From the NCBI GenBank assembly GCA_040830725.1, contig JBFOMG010000039.1, positions 1-64,000 on the forward strand: 64,000 nt of DNA, written 5' to 3'. Below are positions 26,347 to 35,277 of this stretch, piece after piece. The notes below the pieces were generated by a model. That model was given only the letters and a program-made list of their open reading frames with translations. It searched no databases and had not been told where the DNA came from. The position numbers and the translations under genes were made by a program. Numbering within the stretch: the first letter of the stretch is position 1; each line of letters starts with the position of its first letter. This DNA is from JAWKWH01 sp040830725. GTDB taxonomy: Bacteria > Pseudomonadota > Alphaproteobacteria > Rhizobiales > Rhizobiaceae.

Positions 26347-27818
26347 TATTCGCTCTCGTGCCAGGTGCGGCCATCCCGCTCGATCAGGGCAATTGACGCC
26401 GACGGGCCCCATGTTCCGGAGGTGTAGCCGCGAACCTCCTGCCTGGTTTCCGCCCAGGCAGCGAGAATCGGATCGACCCAGTGCCATGCGGCTTCCACCT
26501 CATCGCGGCGCATGAAAAGCGTTTGGTTACCGCGGATCACATCCATGATCAGACGTTCATAAGCATCGGGATTTCGTACATCGAATGCCTCAGCAAAGCT
26601 CATATCAAGCGGAACGTGACGCAGTCGCATACCGCCCGGGCCTGGATCCTTGATCATGATCCATTGTTTGACGCCTTCATCCGGCTGCAGACGAATGACC
26701 AGCTGGTTTGCGTGAACCTGCCCAGCCGCGTCGCCGAAAATCGAATGCGGTATCGGCTTGAACTGAATGACGATCTCGGAGACGCGTTGTGCCATGCGTT
26801 TTCCGGTTCGCAGGTAAAACGGCACGCCGGCCCAACGCCAGTTCTCCACCTCCGCCTTTACGGCGACGAAGGTTTCGGTATTGCTTTCGCCATCAGCCAG
26901 TTCTTCGATATAACCGGCAACCGCGCCGTCTGGAGAAGCGCCGGCCTGATACTGGCCGCGAACTGTCATTTTGGCGGCATTGTCGGTTCCAACCGGGGCC
27001 AGCGATCGTAATACTTTCAGCTTTTCGTCCCGGACAGCGTCCGCATCCATCGAGGAGGGCGCCTCCATCGCCACAAGGCACAAAAGCTGTAGGATGTGAT
27101 TTTGCACCATGTCCCTAAGGGCACCCGCGCGGTCATAGTAACTGATCCGGCCCTCAAGCCCGACTGTTTCGGCTACCGTTATCTGCACATGGTCAATATG
27201 GGCAGAATTCCACAACGGTTCGAAAAGGGCGTTGGCAAATCTCAGCGCCATCAGGTTCTGCACCGTTTCCTTGCCGAGATAGTGATCGATACGGAAAATC
27301 TGGCTTTCGTCGAATACTGAACCGATCGTGTCATTGAGCGCCAATGCGCTGTCCAGATCGCGCCCGATCGGCTTCTCAACGACAATACGGGTGCTGTCGT
27401 TGATCAATCCGTTCTGCTGGATGTGACGGCAAAAATCCCCGAAAAGCGACGGACCGACCGCCAGATAAAACGCCCGGCAACTGCCGCTGTCGCCGATTTC
27501 AGACTTCAAACCGGCAAATCCATCGCCGGATTTGGCATCGACCGGCACATATGACAGCCGGTTCAGGAAGTTTGACAGACCATCGCCATCGATTTCTTTG
27601 GGGTCTAGGTGGTCGCGCAAGGCCTTTTCGGCAAATTTGCGATAGTCTTCACTGCTCATGGCGGAGCGGGAAGCCCCGATGATGCGGGTTGGCTCCGTAA
27701 ACTGTCCTGCTTGCTGGCGATGATACAGCGCCGGCAGGAGTTTGCGCTCCGCGAGATCGCCGGTTGCGCCGAATATGACAAAATCGAACGGATTGACCGG
27801 TATGATTTGGCTTGACAT
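26346..27818 (-). CDS. zwf: Glucose-6-phosphate 1-dehydrogenase
   Basis: A 490-residue enzyme that oxidises glucose 6-phosphate with NAD(P)+ to the lactone. The coenzyme motif FGATGDLAERKLLPALY is at residues 15-31; the substrate and catalytic motif RIDHYLGKETVQNL is near residue 180. Length is normal. First gene of the zwf-pgl-edd operon, which feeds the Entner-Doudoroff route, the usual glycolytic path in Rhizobiales. Its promoter lies between 27819 and the compound repeat that starts at 27915. Confidence 0.97.
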   Translation of the reverse strand: MSSQIIPVNPFDFVIFGATGDLAERKLLPALYHRQQAGQFTEPTRIIGASRSAMSSEDYRKFAEKALRDHLDPKEIDGDGLSNFLNRLSYVPVDAKSGDGFAGLKSEIGDSGSCRAFYLAVGPSLFGDFCRHIQQNGLINDSTRIVVEKPIGRDLDSALALNDTIGSVFDESQIFRIDHYLGKETVQNLMALRFANALFEPLWNSAHIDHVQITVAETVGLEGRISYYDRAGALRDMVQNHILQLLCLVAMEAPSSMDADAVRDEKLKVLRSLAPVGTDNAAKMTVRGQYQAGASPDGAVAGYIEELADGESNTETFVAVKAEVENWRWAGVPFYLRTGKRMAQRVSEIVIQFKPIPHSIFGDAAGQVHANQLVIRLQPDEGVKQWIMIKDPGPGGMRLRHVPLDMSFAEAFDVRNPDAYERLIMDVIRGNQTLFMRRDEVEAAWHWVDPILAAWAETRQEVRGYTSGTWGPSASIALIERDGRTWHESE

Positions 27819-27914
27819 TAGCGAGGTCCGAATTTCGACGGTGCTATAATCTAATCGATTTAAAAATACCAGTGCATTGATGTCACACCTTTGCGGTTGC
27901 GACCTTTGCCGCTA

Positions 27915-28221
27915 GAGCGTGTCTTGTTCAAATGGAAGCGGCTTGATGGCAGGGGTTTTTCGGCTTGGCAAGGAGAATACCGCAGCGCGATGTGAGCATC
28001 GTGCGAGGATTTCGACGCAGCCAGGGCGGAAAGGACCGCCAAGCCAAATACCGGCCAAGCATTTGACACATATAGCTAAACCGCAACCGTTTGAACTTGA
28101 TTCTTCGCACCCTGAACGGCGTCGCGCGAGCCTTACGGTGTTCACACCGCGTTGCCTCGCGCTCCTTGCCAGGTCACAAATTATCGGCGTTCAAACGTTT
28201 CAATTTGAGCAAGACACGCTC
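27915..28221. repeat. 307-bp compound inverted repeat element
   Basis: The ends are 18-bp inverted repeats with one mismatch (GAGCGTGTCTTGTTCAAA at 27915-27932, complement at 28204-28221). The two halves are diverged copies of the same unit of about 150 bases in opposite orientation: GGCAAGGAG occurs 52 bases in from the left end and 51 bases in from the right, each followed by a hairpin (GCGATGTGAGCATCGT on the left, ACGGTGTTCACACCGCGT on the right). It has no gene. It resembles the intergenic mosaic elements (RIME) described from Rhizobium; that link is from memory and unverified. It separates zwf from the divergent aldehyde dehydrogenase gene. Confidence 0.75.
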
Positions 28222-28285
28222 CAGGGATAAAGTAAACCTGTCCGTCCTCTTCCGGTCGCAACATCAAGAATTCGAGGCCTCGCCC

Positions 28286-29761
28286 ATGGGCATGCACATA
28301 TCGCAAACAATCGCCGAAGGCGCAGCTTTCATGCAATTCATTAACGGCAAATCCGTGGAGGCCGAAACGGGCAGGCGCATAGATGTCGCCTGTCCATCCG
28401 ATGGTAAGATATTCGCCTCGATTCCCGCATCCGGTCCATCAGAAGTCGATCTGGCAGTTCGTGCTGCACGTCAGGCCTTTGATGAAGGACCCTGGAGCCG
28501 CATGCCGGCGTTTGAACGCGGACGAATCCTGACGCGCCTGTTTCAACTGGTGGAGAAAAATGGCGAGGAGCTTGCTGCGCTTGAATCGCGCGACACCGGC
28601 AAGCCGGTCCGGCAAGGAAATGCCGATGTTGTGGCGACCTGCCGCTATTATGAATTTTATGGCGGGGCGGGCGACAAGATACACGGCGATACCATTCCGT
28701 TCCTGGATGGATATACCGCTCTGACGCTACGCGAACCGCACGGCGTCGTTGCGGGCATTATCCCATGGAACTATCCGCTGCAGATTGGCGCCCGGGTGAT
28801 CGGTGCGGCGCTGGCAATGGGCAACACGCTGGTGGTCAAGCCGGCAGAAGACGCCTCGCTGACCACGCTGCGGATGGCCGAGCTGGCATTGGAAGCCGGC
28901 CTGCCTGAAGGGGTGTTGAATGTTGTAACCGGATTGGGCGCTGACGCGGGTGCAGCACTTTCTGCCCATCCCGGCATCGATTATGTCACATTCACCGGTT
29001 CACCGCTGACCGGCACTGCCATCCAAGCGGCGGCGGCGGTCAACAATCGCGGGGTCACCATGGAGCTTGGCGGCAAATCACCGCAGATTGTGTTCACCGA
29101 TGCTGACATCGAAGCGGCATTGCCGGTTCTGGTCAATGCAATTATCCAGAATGGCGGACAAACCTGTTCTGCAGGCAGCCGGGTGTTGATTGAAGCGGCA
29201 ATTTACAGCGAAGTGGCCAGCGAACTTGCCCGGCGGTTTTCAGATCTTGTTGCAGGACCTCATTTCGCCGATCTGGATCTCGGGGCGCTGATAAACGTCA
29301 AACAGCAAGAGCGGGTTACCGGATTTGTTGCTGCAGCCAGGGAGGCGGATGTCGATATTCTCGCCGAAGGAAAAGTCGCATCCGATGCGCCCCAAGGCGG
29401 GTACTATCAGCCTGCAACCCTGTTCGGCTCGGTCGATCCGAATGCCGCGATCGCGCAGGAGGAGGTGTTCGGGCCCGTATTGTCCCTTTTTCCGTTTGAG
29501 GGTGAAGCTGAAGCCATTCGTTTGGCAAATGACAGTGAGTTTGGACTGGTGGCAGGCGTGTGGACCAAGGACGGCGCCCGCCAGCACAGGGTTGCCAAAG
29601 CCGTGAGAGCCGGTCAGGTCTTTGTCAACGGATATGGCGCCGGCGGGGGCATTGAACTGCCGTTTGGCGGCTTCAAGAAATCCGGCCATGGCCGGGAAAA
29701 GGGTTTTGAGGCGCTTTATGATATGAGCGCGACTAAAACCATTGTTTTCAATCACGGCTGA
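28286..29761 (+). CDS. NAD(P)-dependent aldehyde dehydrogenase
   Basis: About 491 residues of the ALDH superfamily. Seen are GIIPWNYPLQIG, AMGNTLVVKPAEDA, VTFTGSPLTG, MELGGKSPQIVF with the general base Glu, NGGQTCSAGSR with the nucleophile Cys, EEVFGPVLSLFPF and LPFGGFKKSGHGRE. It oxidises an aldehyde to an acid; betaine-aldehyde-type enzymes are close in style, but the substrate is not fixed by sequence. ATG at 28286 has GAGG upstream; ATG at 28331 is equally possible. The longest frame starts inside the compound repeat and is rejected. Followed after 26 bases by an SDR gene, so an oxidative pair is likely. Confidence 0.92.
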   Translation: MGMHISQTIAEGAAFMQFINGKSVEAETGRRIDVACPSDGKIFASIPASGPSEVDLAVRAARQAFDEGPWSRMPAFERGRILTRLFQLVEKNGEELAALESRDTGKPVRQGNADVVATCRYYEFYGGAGDKIHGDTIPFLDGYTALTLREPHGVVAGIIPWNYPLQIGARVIGAALAMGNTLVVKPAEDASLTTLRMAELALEAGLPEGVLNVVTGLGADAGAALSAHPGIDYVTFTGSPLTGTAIQAAAAVNNRGVTMELGGKSPQIVFTDADIEAALPVLVNAIIQNGGQTCSAGSRVLIEAAIYSEVASELARRFSDLVAGPHFADLDLGALINVKQQERVTGFVAAAREADVDILAEGKVASDAPQGGYYQPATLFGSVDPNAAIAQEEVFGPVLSLFPFEGEAEAIRLANDSEFGLVAGVWTKDGARQHRVAKAVRAGQVFVNGYGAGGGIELPFGGFKKSGHGREKGFEALYDMSATKTIVFNHG

Positions 29762-29787
29762 ACGCCTCTACTGGATCGGGAGAAATC

Positions 29788-30537
29788 ATGGGACGCCTAG
29801 CAAACAAAACGGCGATCATTACGGGCGCGGCATCGGGATTTGGAGAGGGGATGGCGAAGCGATTTGCCGAAGAAGGGGCCAAAATTGTGGTGGCCGACCT
29901 CAACACAAAGGATGCTGAGCGCGTAGCTGCCGAAATCGGCGATGCAGCGGTTGCGATATCGGCTGACGTTTCCAACAAGGATGACATTGCAGCTGCTGTT
30001 CATGCCGCGATGGACATGTCGGGACGCGTTGACATCATGGTCAACAATGCCGGTTTCACGCATAGAAATGGTTCGCTCGCAGATGTCGAAGAGAATACTT
30101 TCGACCTGATCTACGCGGTGAACATGAAGGCGATCTACCATGCCACTCTCATTGTCGAACCGATCATGGAACGTCAGGGAGGGGGCGTTATCATCAACAC
30201 TGCATCAACAGCCGGTCTACGTCCGAGACCGGGCCTGACCTGGTACAACGCGTCCAAGGGCTGGGCAATCACGGCGACAAAATCAATGGCAGTGGAATTG
30301 GCGCCAAAGAACATCCGGGTCAATTGCCTGTGTCCAGTGGCGGGTGAAACCGGAATGCTGGCACAGTTCATGGGCGAGGATACGCCTGAGATCCGGGAGA
30401 AATTCAAATCCGTCATTCCGCTGGGACGTTTCTCGACGCCGCTCGACATTGCCAACGCTGCCCTGTGGCTGGCGTCGGATGAATCCGAATTCATTACCGG
30501 TGTTGCACTTGAGGTTGATGGCGGGCGCTGCGTCTGA
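29788..30537 (+). CDS. Short-chain dehydrogenase/reductase
   Basis: A 249-residue classical SDR. Coenzyme motif TGAASGFGEGMA (residues 12-23), NNAGF, catalytic Ser in NTASTAG and YNASKG with the Tyr-x3-Lys pair, and the C-terminal FITGVALEVDGGRC typical of FabG-like and sugar- or alcohol-oxidising SDRs. The acidic residue after the second strand (VVADLNTKDA) favours NAD(H). Within the ALDH-SDR-permease run it may oxidise an alcohol to the aldehyde used by the ALDH, or the next step; this is inference. Confidence 0.92.
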   Translation: MGRLANKTAIITGAASGFGEGMAKRFAEEGAKIVVADLNTKDAERVAAEIGDAAVAISADVSNKDDIAAAVHAAMDMSGRVDIMVNNAGFTHRNGSLADVEENTFDLIYAVNMKAIYHATLIVEPIMERQGGGVIINTASTAGLRPRPGLTWYNASKGWAITATKSMAVELAPKNIRVNCLCPVAGETGMLAQFMGEDTPEIREKFKSVIPLGRFSTPLDIANAALWLASDESEFITGVALEVDGGRCV

Positions 30538-30578
30538 TCAGATAATCCTATGATTCTATTCATTCATTGCAAACTGGC

Positions 30579-32348
30579 ATGACCGGCGAGCAACTGTTTC
30601 TGTTCGGCCTGCTTGGCTTGATGTTCGCCATGCTCGTCTGGGGCCGGGTCCGCTATGATCTGGTCGGTTTCGCAACCCTGATCATCGCAGTCGTTGGTGG
30701 CGCGGTCGATCCCCATGATGCATTCAAGGGTTTTGGCCACGAAGCGGTCATCATCATTGCGCTGGTTCTCGTAGCTTCGCGGGCATTGATCAATTCGGGT
30801 GCAGTGGAACTGTTGGCTGGATATGTCGTCTCCGCCGAGCGCACCCTTCCCACACACATATCCGTCATGGCTGTTGCGGGAGCCGCGCTGTCAGCGGTCA
30901 TCAACAATGTCGCGGCTCTTGTCATCCTGATGACACTGGATATGGAGGCCGCCCAGAAGGCCAAGCGGGCGATTTCACTGTCGCTGATGCCTTTGTCATT
31001 CGCCACCATCCTTGGTGGCATGATCACAATGATCGGAACACCGCCAAATATCGTCATCGCACAATACCGCACCGGAGTTGCCGGTGAGCCGTTCGCCATG
31101 TTTGACTTTGCACCTGTCGGATTGATCTGCGCTGCGATCGGCATCGCATTCGTGGCGACAATCGGCTGGCGGCTGATACCTCACCGCGGTCCGGCATCCG
31201 TCGGCACATCTGAGGATGATCCACGTTTCCTCGCCGAAGCCAAAGTTACCGACAAATCCACCTCGATTGGCAAGACGCCCCGGGAACTCTACGATCTGGC
31301 CGAAGAACATGACATTCTGATTGCCGGTCTTGTACGGCGCGGAAAGCGGCTGCGGGGATTCGCAGCAGGTGAGGAAATTCGCAAGGGTGATTTTCTCGTT
31401 CTTGAAGGCCATGCAAAGGCAATCGAAACATTTTCGGGCGCAGCGAAACTGCAATTTGCCGGGGCTGAGAAACATGGCGGCATGACCGGCAAATCGCTGA
31501 AGATGGTCGAAGTGGTTGTAACAGACTCCTCGCGCATCAGCGGCCGCACTGCTTGGGACCTGCGGCTGCTCTATCGCCGGGGCGTAACGCTGCTGGGAAT
31601 CTCCCGGGAAGGCCGGCGCATCAGTGACCGGGTGCGCAAAACGACCGTCAAGACGGGTGACGTCCTTTTGCTCATGGGCACGGAAACCCGCGTGGCCGAC
31701 ACCATCGAGTGGTTGAGTGTTCTGCCGATCGCTGATCGGCACCACCCGGTGATTCAGCGCTCGAAGGCATTCATGGCCATAGGATTGTTTGCGGCAGCCA
31801 TCGGCCTTTCGGTGCTCGGGCTAGTCGACCTGCCGATCGCGCTTGCCGGTGCTGTCGGCATCTATGCCATGCTCAACATAATCGGACCCAAGGAGGTCTA
31901 CGAATCGGTTGAGTGGCCGGTCATTGTGTTGCTTGCTTCGCTTATTCCGCTTGGCGCGGCCCTGGAAGAAAGTGGCGGAACAAAGCTTATCGCCGATGGC
32001 ATCGTTTCCGTGTCCGGTGGCCTGCCATCCTGGGCAATTTTGACCATCATCATCATCGTCACCATGACGCTGTCGGATTTTCTCAACAATGTCGCGACTG
32101 CGCTGATTGCCGCTCCCGTCGCCGTTGATGTGGCCGGAGCGCTCGACGTGTCGTCGGACCCTTTCCTGATGGGTGTTGCTGTTGCTGCTTCATGTGCATT
32201 TCTGACGCCGATTGGGCACAAGAACAACACGATCATCTTGGGACCGGGCAACTATCACTTCGGCGATTATTGGCGAATGGGTCTGCCGCTTGAGATCATC
32301 ATTATTGTCGTGTCGGTGCCGTCGATCCTGTTTTTCTGGCCTCTTTGA
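30579..32348 (+). CDS. SLC13/DASS-type permease with two TrkA-C (RCK_C) domains
   Basis: About 589 residues. Spans in the N-terminal third include the motif SAVINNVAALVILMT and GMITMIGTPPNIVIAQY, the hairpin with Asn-Asn and Thr-Pro-Pro typical of divalent anion/Na+ symporters. Residues about 200-390 are soluble and hold two RCK_C-like domains (DILIAGLVRRGKRLRGFA, GVTLLGISREGRRISDRV). The C-terminal spans repeat the motif (LSDFLNNVATALIAAP, FLTPIGHKNNTI). Related proteins carry dicarboxylates, sulfate or sulfonates. ATG at 30579 is preferred to TTG at 30567. It follows ALDH and SDR on the same strand and may import their precursor. Confidence 0.9.
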   Translation: MTGEQLFLFGLLGLMFAMLVWGRVRYDLVGFATLIIAVVGGAVDPHDAFKGFGHEAVIIIALVLVASRALINSGAVELLAGYVVSAERTLPTHISVMAVAGAALSAVINNVAALVILMTLDMEAAQKAKRAISLSLMPLSFATILGGMITMIGTPPNIVIAQYRTGVAGEPFAMFDFAPVGLICAAIGIAFVATIGWRLIPHRGPASVGTSEDDPRFLAEAKVTDKSTSIGKTPRELYDLAEEHDILIAGLVRRGKRLRGFAAGEEIRKGDFLVLEGHAKAIETFSGAAKLQFAGAEKHGGMTGKSLKMVEVVVTDSSRISGRTAWDLRLLYRRGVTLLGISREGRRISDRVRKTTVKTGDVLLLMGTETRVADTIEWLSVLPIADRHHPVIQRSKAFMAIGLFAAAIGLSVLGLVDLPIALAGAVGIYAMLNIIGPKEVYESVEWPVIVLLASLIPLGAALEESGGTKLIADGIVSVSGGLPSWAILTIIIIVTMTLSDFLNNVATALIAAPVAVDVAGALDVSSDPFLMGVAVAASCAFLTPIGHKNNTIILGPGNYHFGDYWRMGLPLEIIIIVVSVPSILFFWPL

Positions 32349-32443
32349 TCGATCTTGCCGGTGCATAACCTGTTGCGGTAACGCTTTGTTGTGCGGAATT
32401 TGCTAAATTGCCATCAGATACCGAACAGGTCATGGAGACCCTG

Positions 32444-33568
32444 ATGGCAGCTGTCGCGATCACCGGAAGCGGCGTTTTCACCCCGGAAAAATCCATTTCC
32501 AACGCCGAACTTGTCGAGGCGTTCAACGCCTATGCATCAAAGCAGAATCAAATATTTGCCGATGAGATCGAGGCTGGTTCACGCGAACCGATTCCGATGT
32601 CGAGTGAGGAATTCATCGTCAAGGCATCGGGCATCGAGCGACGCTTTGTGCTCGACAAGGAGGGTGTGCTCGATCCTGAGCGAATGTACCCGCGCCTGCC
32701 AGAACGCAGTGAAGAAGACTTGTCATTCATGGCCGAAATGGCAGTTGACGCGGCAAACAAGGCATTAAAGCAGTCCGGCAGATCAGCCGGTGATATCGAC
32801 GCCGTCATTTGTGCGGCATCGAACCACGAACGCGCCTATCCCGCGATCGCCATCGAAGTTCAGCAGGCGCTAGGCATTTCCGGCTTTGCATTTGACATGA
32901 ATGTTGCCTGTTCGTCGGCAACATTCGGCATTCAGGCAGCGCGGGACATGATCCGTGGTGGCAACGCGCGCGCCATTTTGATGGTGAATCCTGAAATCTG
33001 TTCGGGACACCTGGAGTGGCGCGACCGGGACTGCCACTTCATCTTTGGTGACGTCTGTACGGCGGTGATTCTTGAACCGGCTGACGTCGCCGCCAATGGC
33101 GGGTTTGAAATCCTCTCCACCCGGCTGTTGACGGAATTCTCCAACAACATTCGCAACAATAACGGTTTTCTGCGCCGAACCCGCGATGGTCACATGGATG
33201 ACCGCCGCGACATGCTGTTTCACCAGGAAGGCCGCAAGGTGTTCAAGCAGGTGGTGCCCATGGTGGCGGAACTGATGCTGGCGCATCTTGCGGACGAAGG
33301 TATTGACGCCAAGGATGTCAAGCGCTTGTGGCTGCACCAGGCCAACAAGATGATGAATGACATGATTGGCGCCAAGGTGATGGGGCGGACCCCGGAGCCA
33401 CATGAGCAGCCGAACATCCTCCAGGACTATGCCAACACGTCATCGGCGGGATCAATCATCGCGTTTTCACAGTACTCCGGCGATATGGAGCCGGGCGATA
33501 TCGGTGTGATTTGCTCTTTTGGAGCGGGTTATTCTGCCGGCAGCGTGATCGTTCGCAAGCTGGGCTGA
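32444..33568 (+). CDS. Beta-ketoacyl-ACP synthase III-like condensing enzyme
   Basis: About 374 residues of the thiolase-fold KAS III family. The Cys-His-Asn triad is present: MNVACSSATFGIQ, LWLHQANKMMND and DYANTSSAGS. It is longer than housekeeping FabH (about 320), with an N-terminal insertion around AFNAYASKQNQIFADEIEAG, so it may be a specialised paralogue with a different acyl donor. ATG at 32444 has GGAG seven bases upstream; the first 12 residues of the longer frame are rejected. It stands alone: the next gene is convergent and a hairpin repeat lies just after its stop. Confidence 0.9.
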   Translation: MAAVAITGSGVFTPEKSISNAELVEAFNAYASKQNQIFADEIEAGSREPIPMSSEEFIVKASGIERRFVLDKEGVLDPERMYPRLPERSEEDLSFMAEMAVDAANKALKQSGRSAGDIDAVICAASNHERAYPAIAIEVQQALGISGFAFDMNVACSSATFGIQAARDMIRGGNARAILMVNPEICSGHLEWRDRDCHFIFGDVCTAVILEPADVAANGGFEILSTRLLTEFSNNIRNNNGFLRRTRDGHMDDRRDMLFHQEGRKVFKQVVPMVAELMLAHLADEGIDAKDVKRLWLHQANKMMNDMIGAKVMGRTPEPHEQPNILQDYANTSSAGSIIAFSQYSGDMEPGDIGVICSFGAGYSAGSVIVRKLG

Positions 33569-33574
33569 GACCTG

Positions 33575-33675
33575 GGGCGTTTTGCGGTTTCTTTGAACCG
33601 CAACAACGCCTTTATCTGATTGGAAACATTGAAGCATTTTTCGCTCTCTTGATTCCGTTTGAGCAAAAATTGCCC
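33575..33675. repeat. 101-bp two-hairpin repeat, copy 1
   Basis: This matches base for base in length a copy at 58040-58140, with high identity (GGGCGTTTTGCG, TTTGAACCGCAACAACGCC, ATTGAAGCATTTTTCGCTC). Two hairpins are visible: TTGCGGTT/AACCGCAA, extended by GGCGTT/AACGCC, and GCATTTTTCGCTC with an imperfect complement near 33661-33673. It lies between convergent genes, six bases after the condensing-enzyme stop, and could act as a terminator. Confidence 0.75.
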
Positions 33676-33687
33676 CGGTTGAACATT

Positions 33688-34677
33688 CTATTCGGCAGCT
33701 TCAGCACGGTTTGCCCGTCTTGCCAGTTTTTCCGCCAGATTCAGACCGACACCAGGGCGTGACCAGGGGCAAACCGCTATGCAGATAGCGCACCCGGAGG
33801 TCTCGGCAAAAAACGGAATGCATTTGTCGAAATCGACATACCAGCGCTCGACGCCACGGACCATCTGCTTGTCAGGACTGATTGCAAAAGGCGGGCAAGC
33901 GTCTTCGCAAACCCTGCACCGGGAACAGAAATCGTCGACGCCAAACTGCCGTTTCGGCGTGTGCGCAAAGGGCGCATCGGTCAACACCGCGCCAAGCCGG
34001 AAAGCGGAACCAAATTCCTGATTAATCAGCGACCCGTGTTTGCCGAGTTCGCCGAAACCGCATTCCAGTGCCGGCGGGATCATCAATATCTTGCCGACCA
34101 TCGGCCCGGTCACAGGTTCCGCATCCCAGCCTTGCTGCCGTAACCAGCCTGCGACGCGCTTGGCTGCTGCCGCTGCGCGGCAGTATTGACGCGTCACTTC
34201 GATTCCGCCCCGCGTCTCGGGCACGTGTTTCAATTCGTCATAATCGTGCTGAACGCCGAGCATGACCACGTTTTTGAAATCCGTTTCGTGATGCTGAAAG
34301 ACCCATTCCGGCCGGAGCGCAGTTGCGCCGACCATTTCGCAATCGCCACTGTCGATGAAACGGTCGAGCGCGCCGGTCCACTCGTCGGGTCGGCGCTGGA
34401 CCGGCTCTCCCGAAATATCAGGCAATGGCGCTTCGAGAATCTCCCGCCGCCGCTGGCGGTGCGCCATCAAGACCGGGTCCTTTGGTTCATGGTTGTAAAA
34501 CCACTTCTGGACCTCGCCAAAGGCGATTTCACCAGGATCCGGTGCCCAGTAGACCATCTTTGGACGGCGAACTTCGGTTTCTCCCAAGCCGTTGATTTCG
34601 TTGCCCGTTATTTCCGGGCGACGTTCCATCATCTCGGGATCTGGCACAAATGGTCGGTGAGGATTTGGTTTGGCCAT
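33688..34677 (-). CDS. Reductive-dehalogenase-like Fe-S protein
   Basis: A 329-residue protein. The C-terminal third has two 4Fe-4S sites, DFCSRCRVCEDACPPFAIS and a lone Cys (FDKCIPFFAETSG) followed by CAICIAVCPWSRPG; this order and spacing resemble RdhA/epoxyqueuosine-reductase-type proteins, and the WYVDFDKC...CPWS block is most like RdhA. The middle (GAVLTDAPFAHTPKR, GKILMIPPALECGFGELGKHG) fits their cobalamin-binding domain. No Tat signal is seen, so it is cytosolic. The longest frame adds 71 poorly supported residues; ATG at 34677 is preferred. It ends the operon led by the membrane protein and ScfR-type regulator. Whether it dehalogenates anything is unknown. Confidence 0.75.
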   Translation of the reverse strand: MAKPNPHRPFVPDPEMMERRPEITGNEINGLGETEVRRPKMVYWAPDPGEIAFGEVQKWFYNHEPKDPVLMAHRQRRREILEAPLPDISGEPVQRRPDEWTGALDRFIDSGDCEMVGATALRPEWVFQHHETDFKNVVMLGVQHDYDELKHVPETRGGIEVTRQYCRAAAAAKRVAGWLRQQGWDAEPVTGPMVGKILMIPPALECGFGELGKHGSLINQEFGSAFRLGAVLTDAPFAHTPKRQFGVDDFCSRCRVCEDACPPFAISPDKQMVRGVERWYVDFDKCIPFFAETSGCAICIAVCPWSRPGVGLNLAEKLARRANRAEAAE

Positions 34678-34763
34678 GGCGTGCGAACTATAGAATGATG
34701 TGTTTCCGCCAGACAAGGACCATGAATGGATCGAAAGGGATAAGCAATGGTCGAGAAATGGCT

Positions 34764-35264
34764 TCAGATGTTCTCGATCTTGCGCTCCAGATATTGCGAA
34801 AACCAACCCGCGTATTTTCGCTGCAGTTCGGGCTTTTTCCAGTCCCGGCCGGTAACCATTCCGCGGCAGGACGGAGCACCGCATTGGCATTCCATCTCCC
34901 AGTCGTCATCATCACCGGTGGCATAATCAAACGCCAGTTCTTCTCCGGCGGCGATGTCACGCATGGCGTGAAAGCAGATTTGCCCCTTGATGCCGACATT
35001 GGGTTCGCAGGAATGGTTGAGATGCATCATCCCCGCTTCCCGGTCGGCAATCGTCATCGGGCCGATGAACAGATCGTCGCCAATCTGGATTTCTGCCGGA
35101 CCGAGCGTATCGGCCAAATGGTCGCGGGTGGCTCTGTCAAACACGTGCCCGCCTTTGACGACCACAAGTTCCCCTGCCGAAATTGGCACGGTCGCGAACA
35201 AACCGCGGCCCTCGATACCGCTTGAGCGCTTCTCGACTTTCGGTGAGAACCAGACCAGCGTCAT
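34764..35264 (-). CDS. SET-domain protein
   Basis: A 166-residue protein that is nearly all SET domain: SSGIEGRGLFATVPISAGE, MMHLNHSCEPNVGI (the NHSCxPN motif), AAGEELAFDYATG, and a post-SET-like Cys cluster (MECQCGAPSCRGMV). SET domains methylate lysines using SAM; bacterial stand-alone versions have few known targets. ATG at 35264 has GGGAG seven bases upstream; the 38 extra residues of the longer frame overlap the regulator gene and are rejected. It starts 13 bases after the scfR-like stop, so it belongs to that operon. Confidence 0.9.
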   Translation of the reverse strand: MTLVWFSPKVEKRSSGIEGRGLFATVPISAGELVVVKGGHVFDRATRDHLADTLGPAEIQIGDDLFIGPMTIADREAGMMHLNHSCEPNVGIKGQICFHAMRDIAAGEELAFDYATGDDDDWEMECQCGAPSCRGMVTGRDWKKPELQRKYAGWFSQYLERKIENI

Positions 35265-35277
35265 TGCAAACTCCCAA

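Noticed and set aside
23831..27818. Sulfoquinovose (sulfo-Entner-Doudoroff) pathway instead of the classical one
   Set aside because: Zwf, Pgl and Edd all carry standard motifs of the glucose 6-phosphate route, and no sulfoquinovosidase or sulfolactaldehyde dehydrogenase context is evident.
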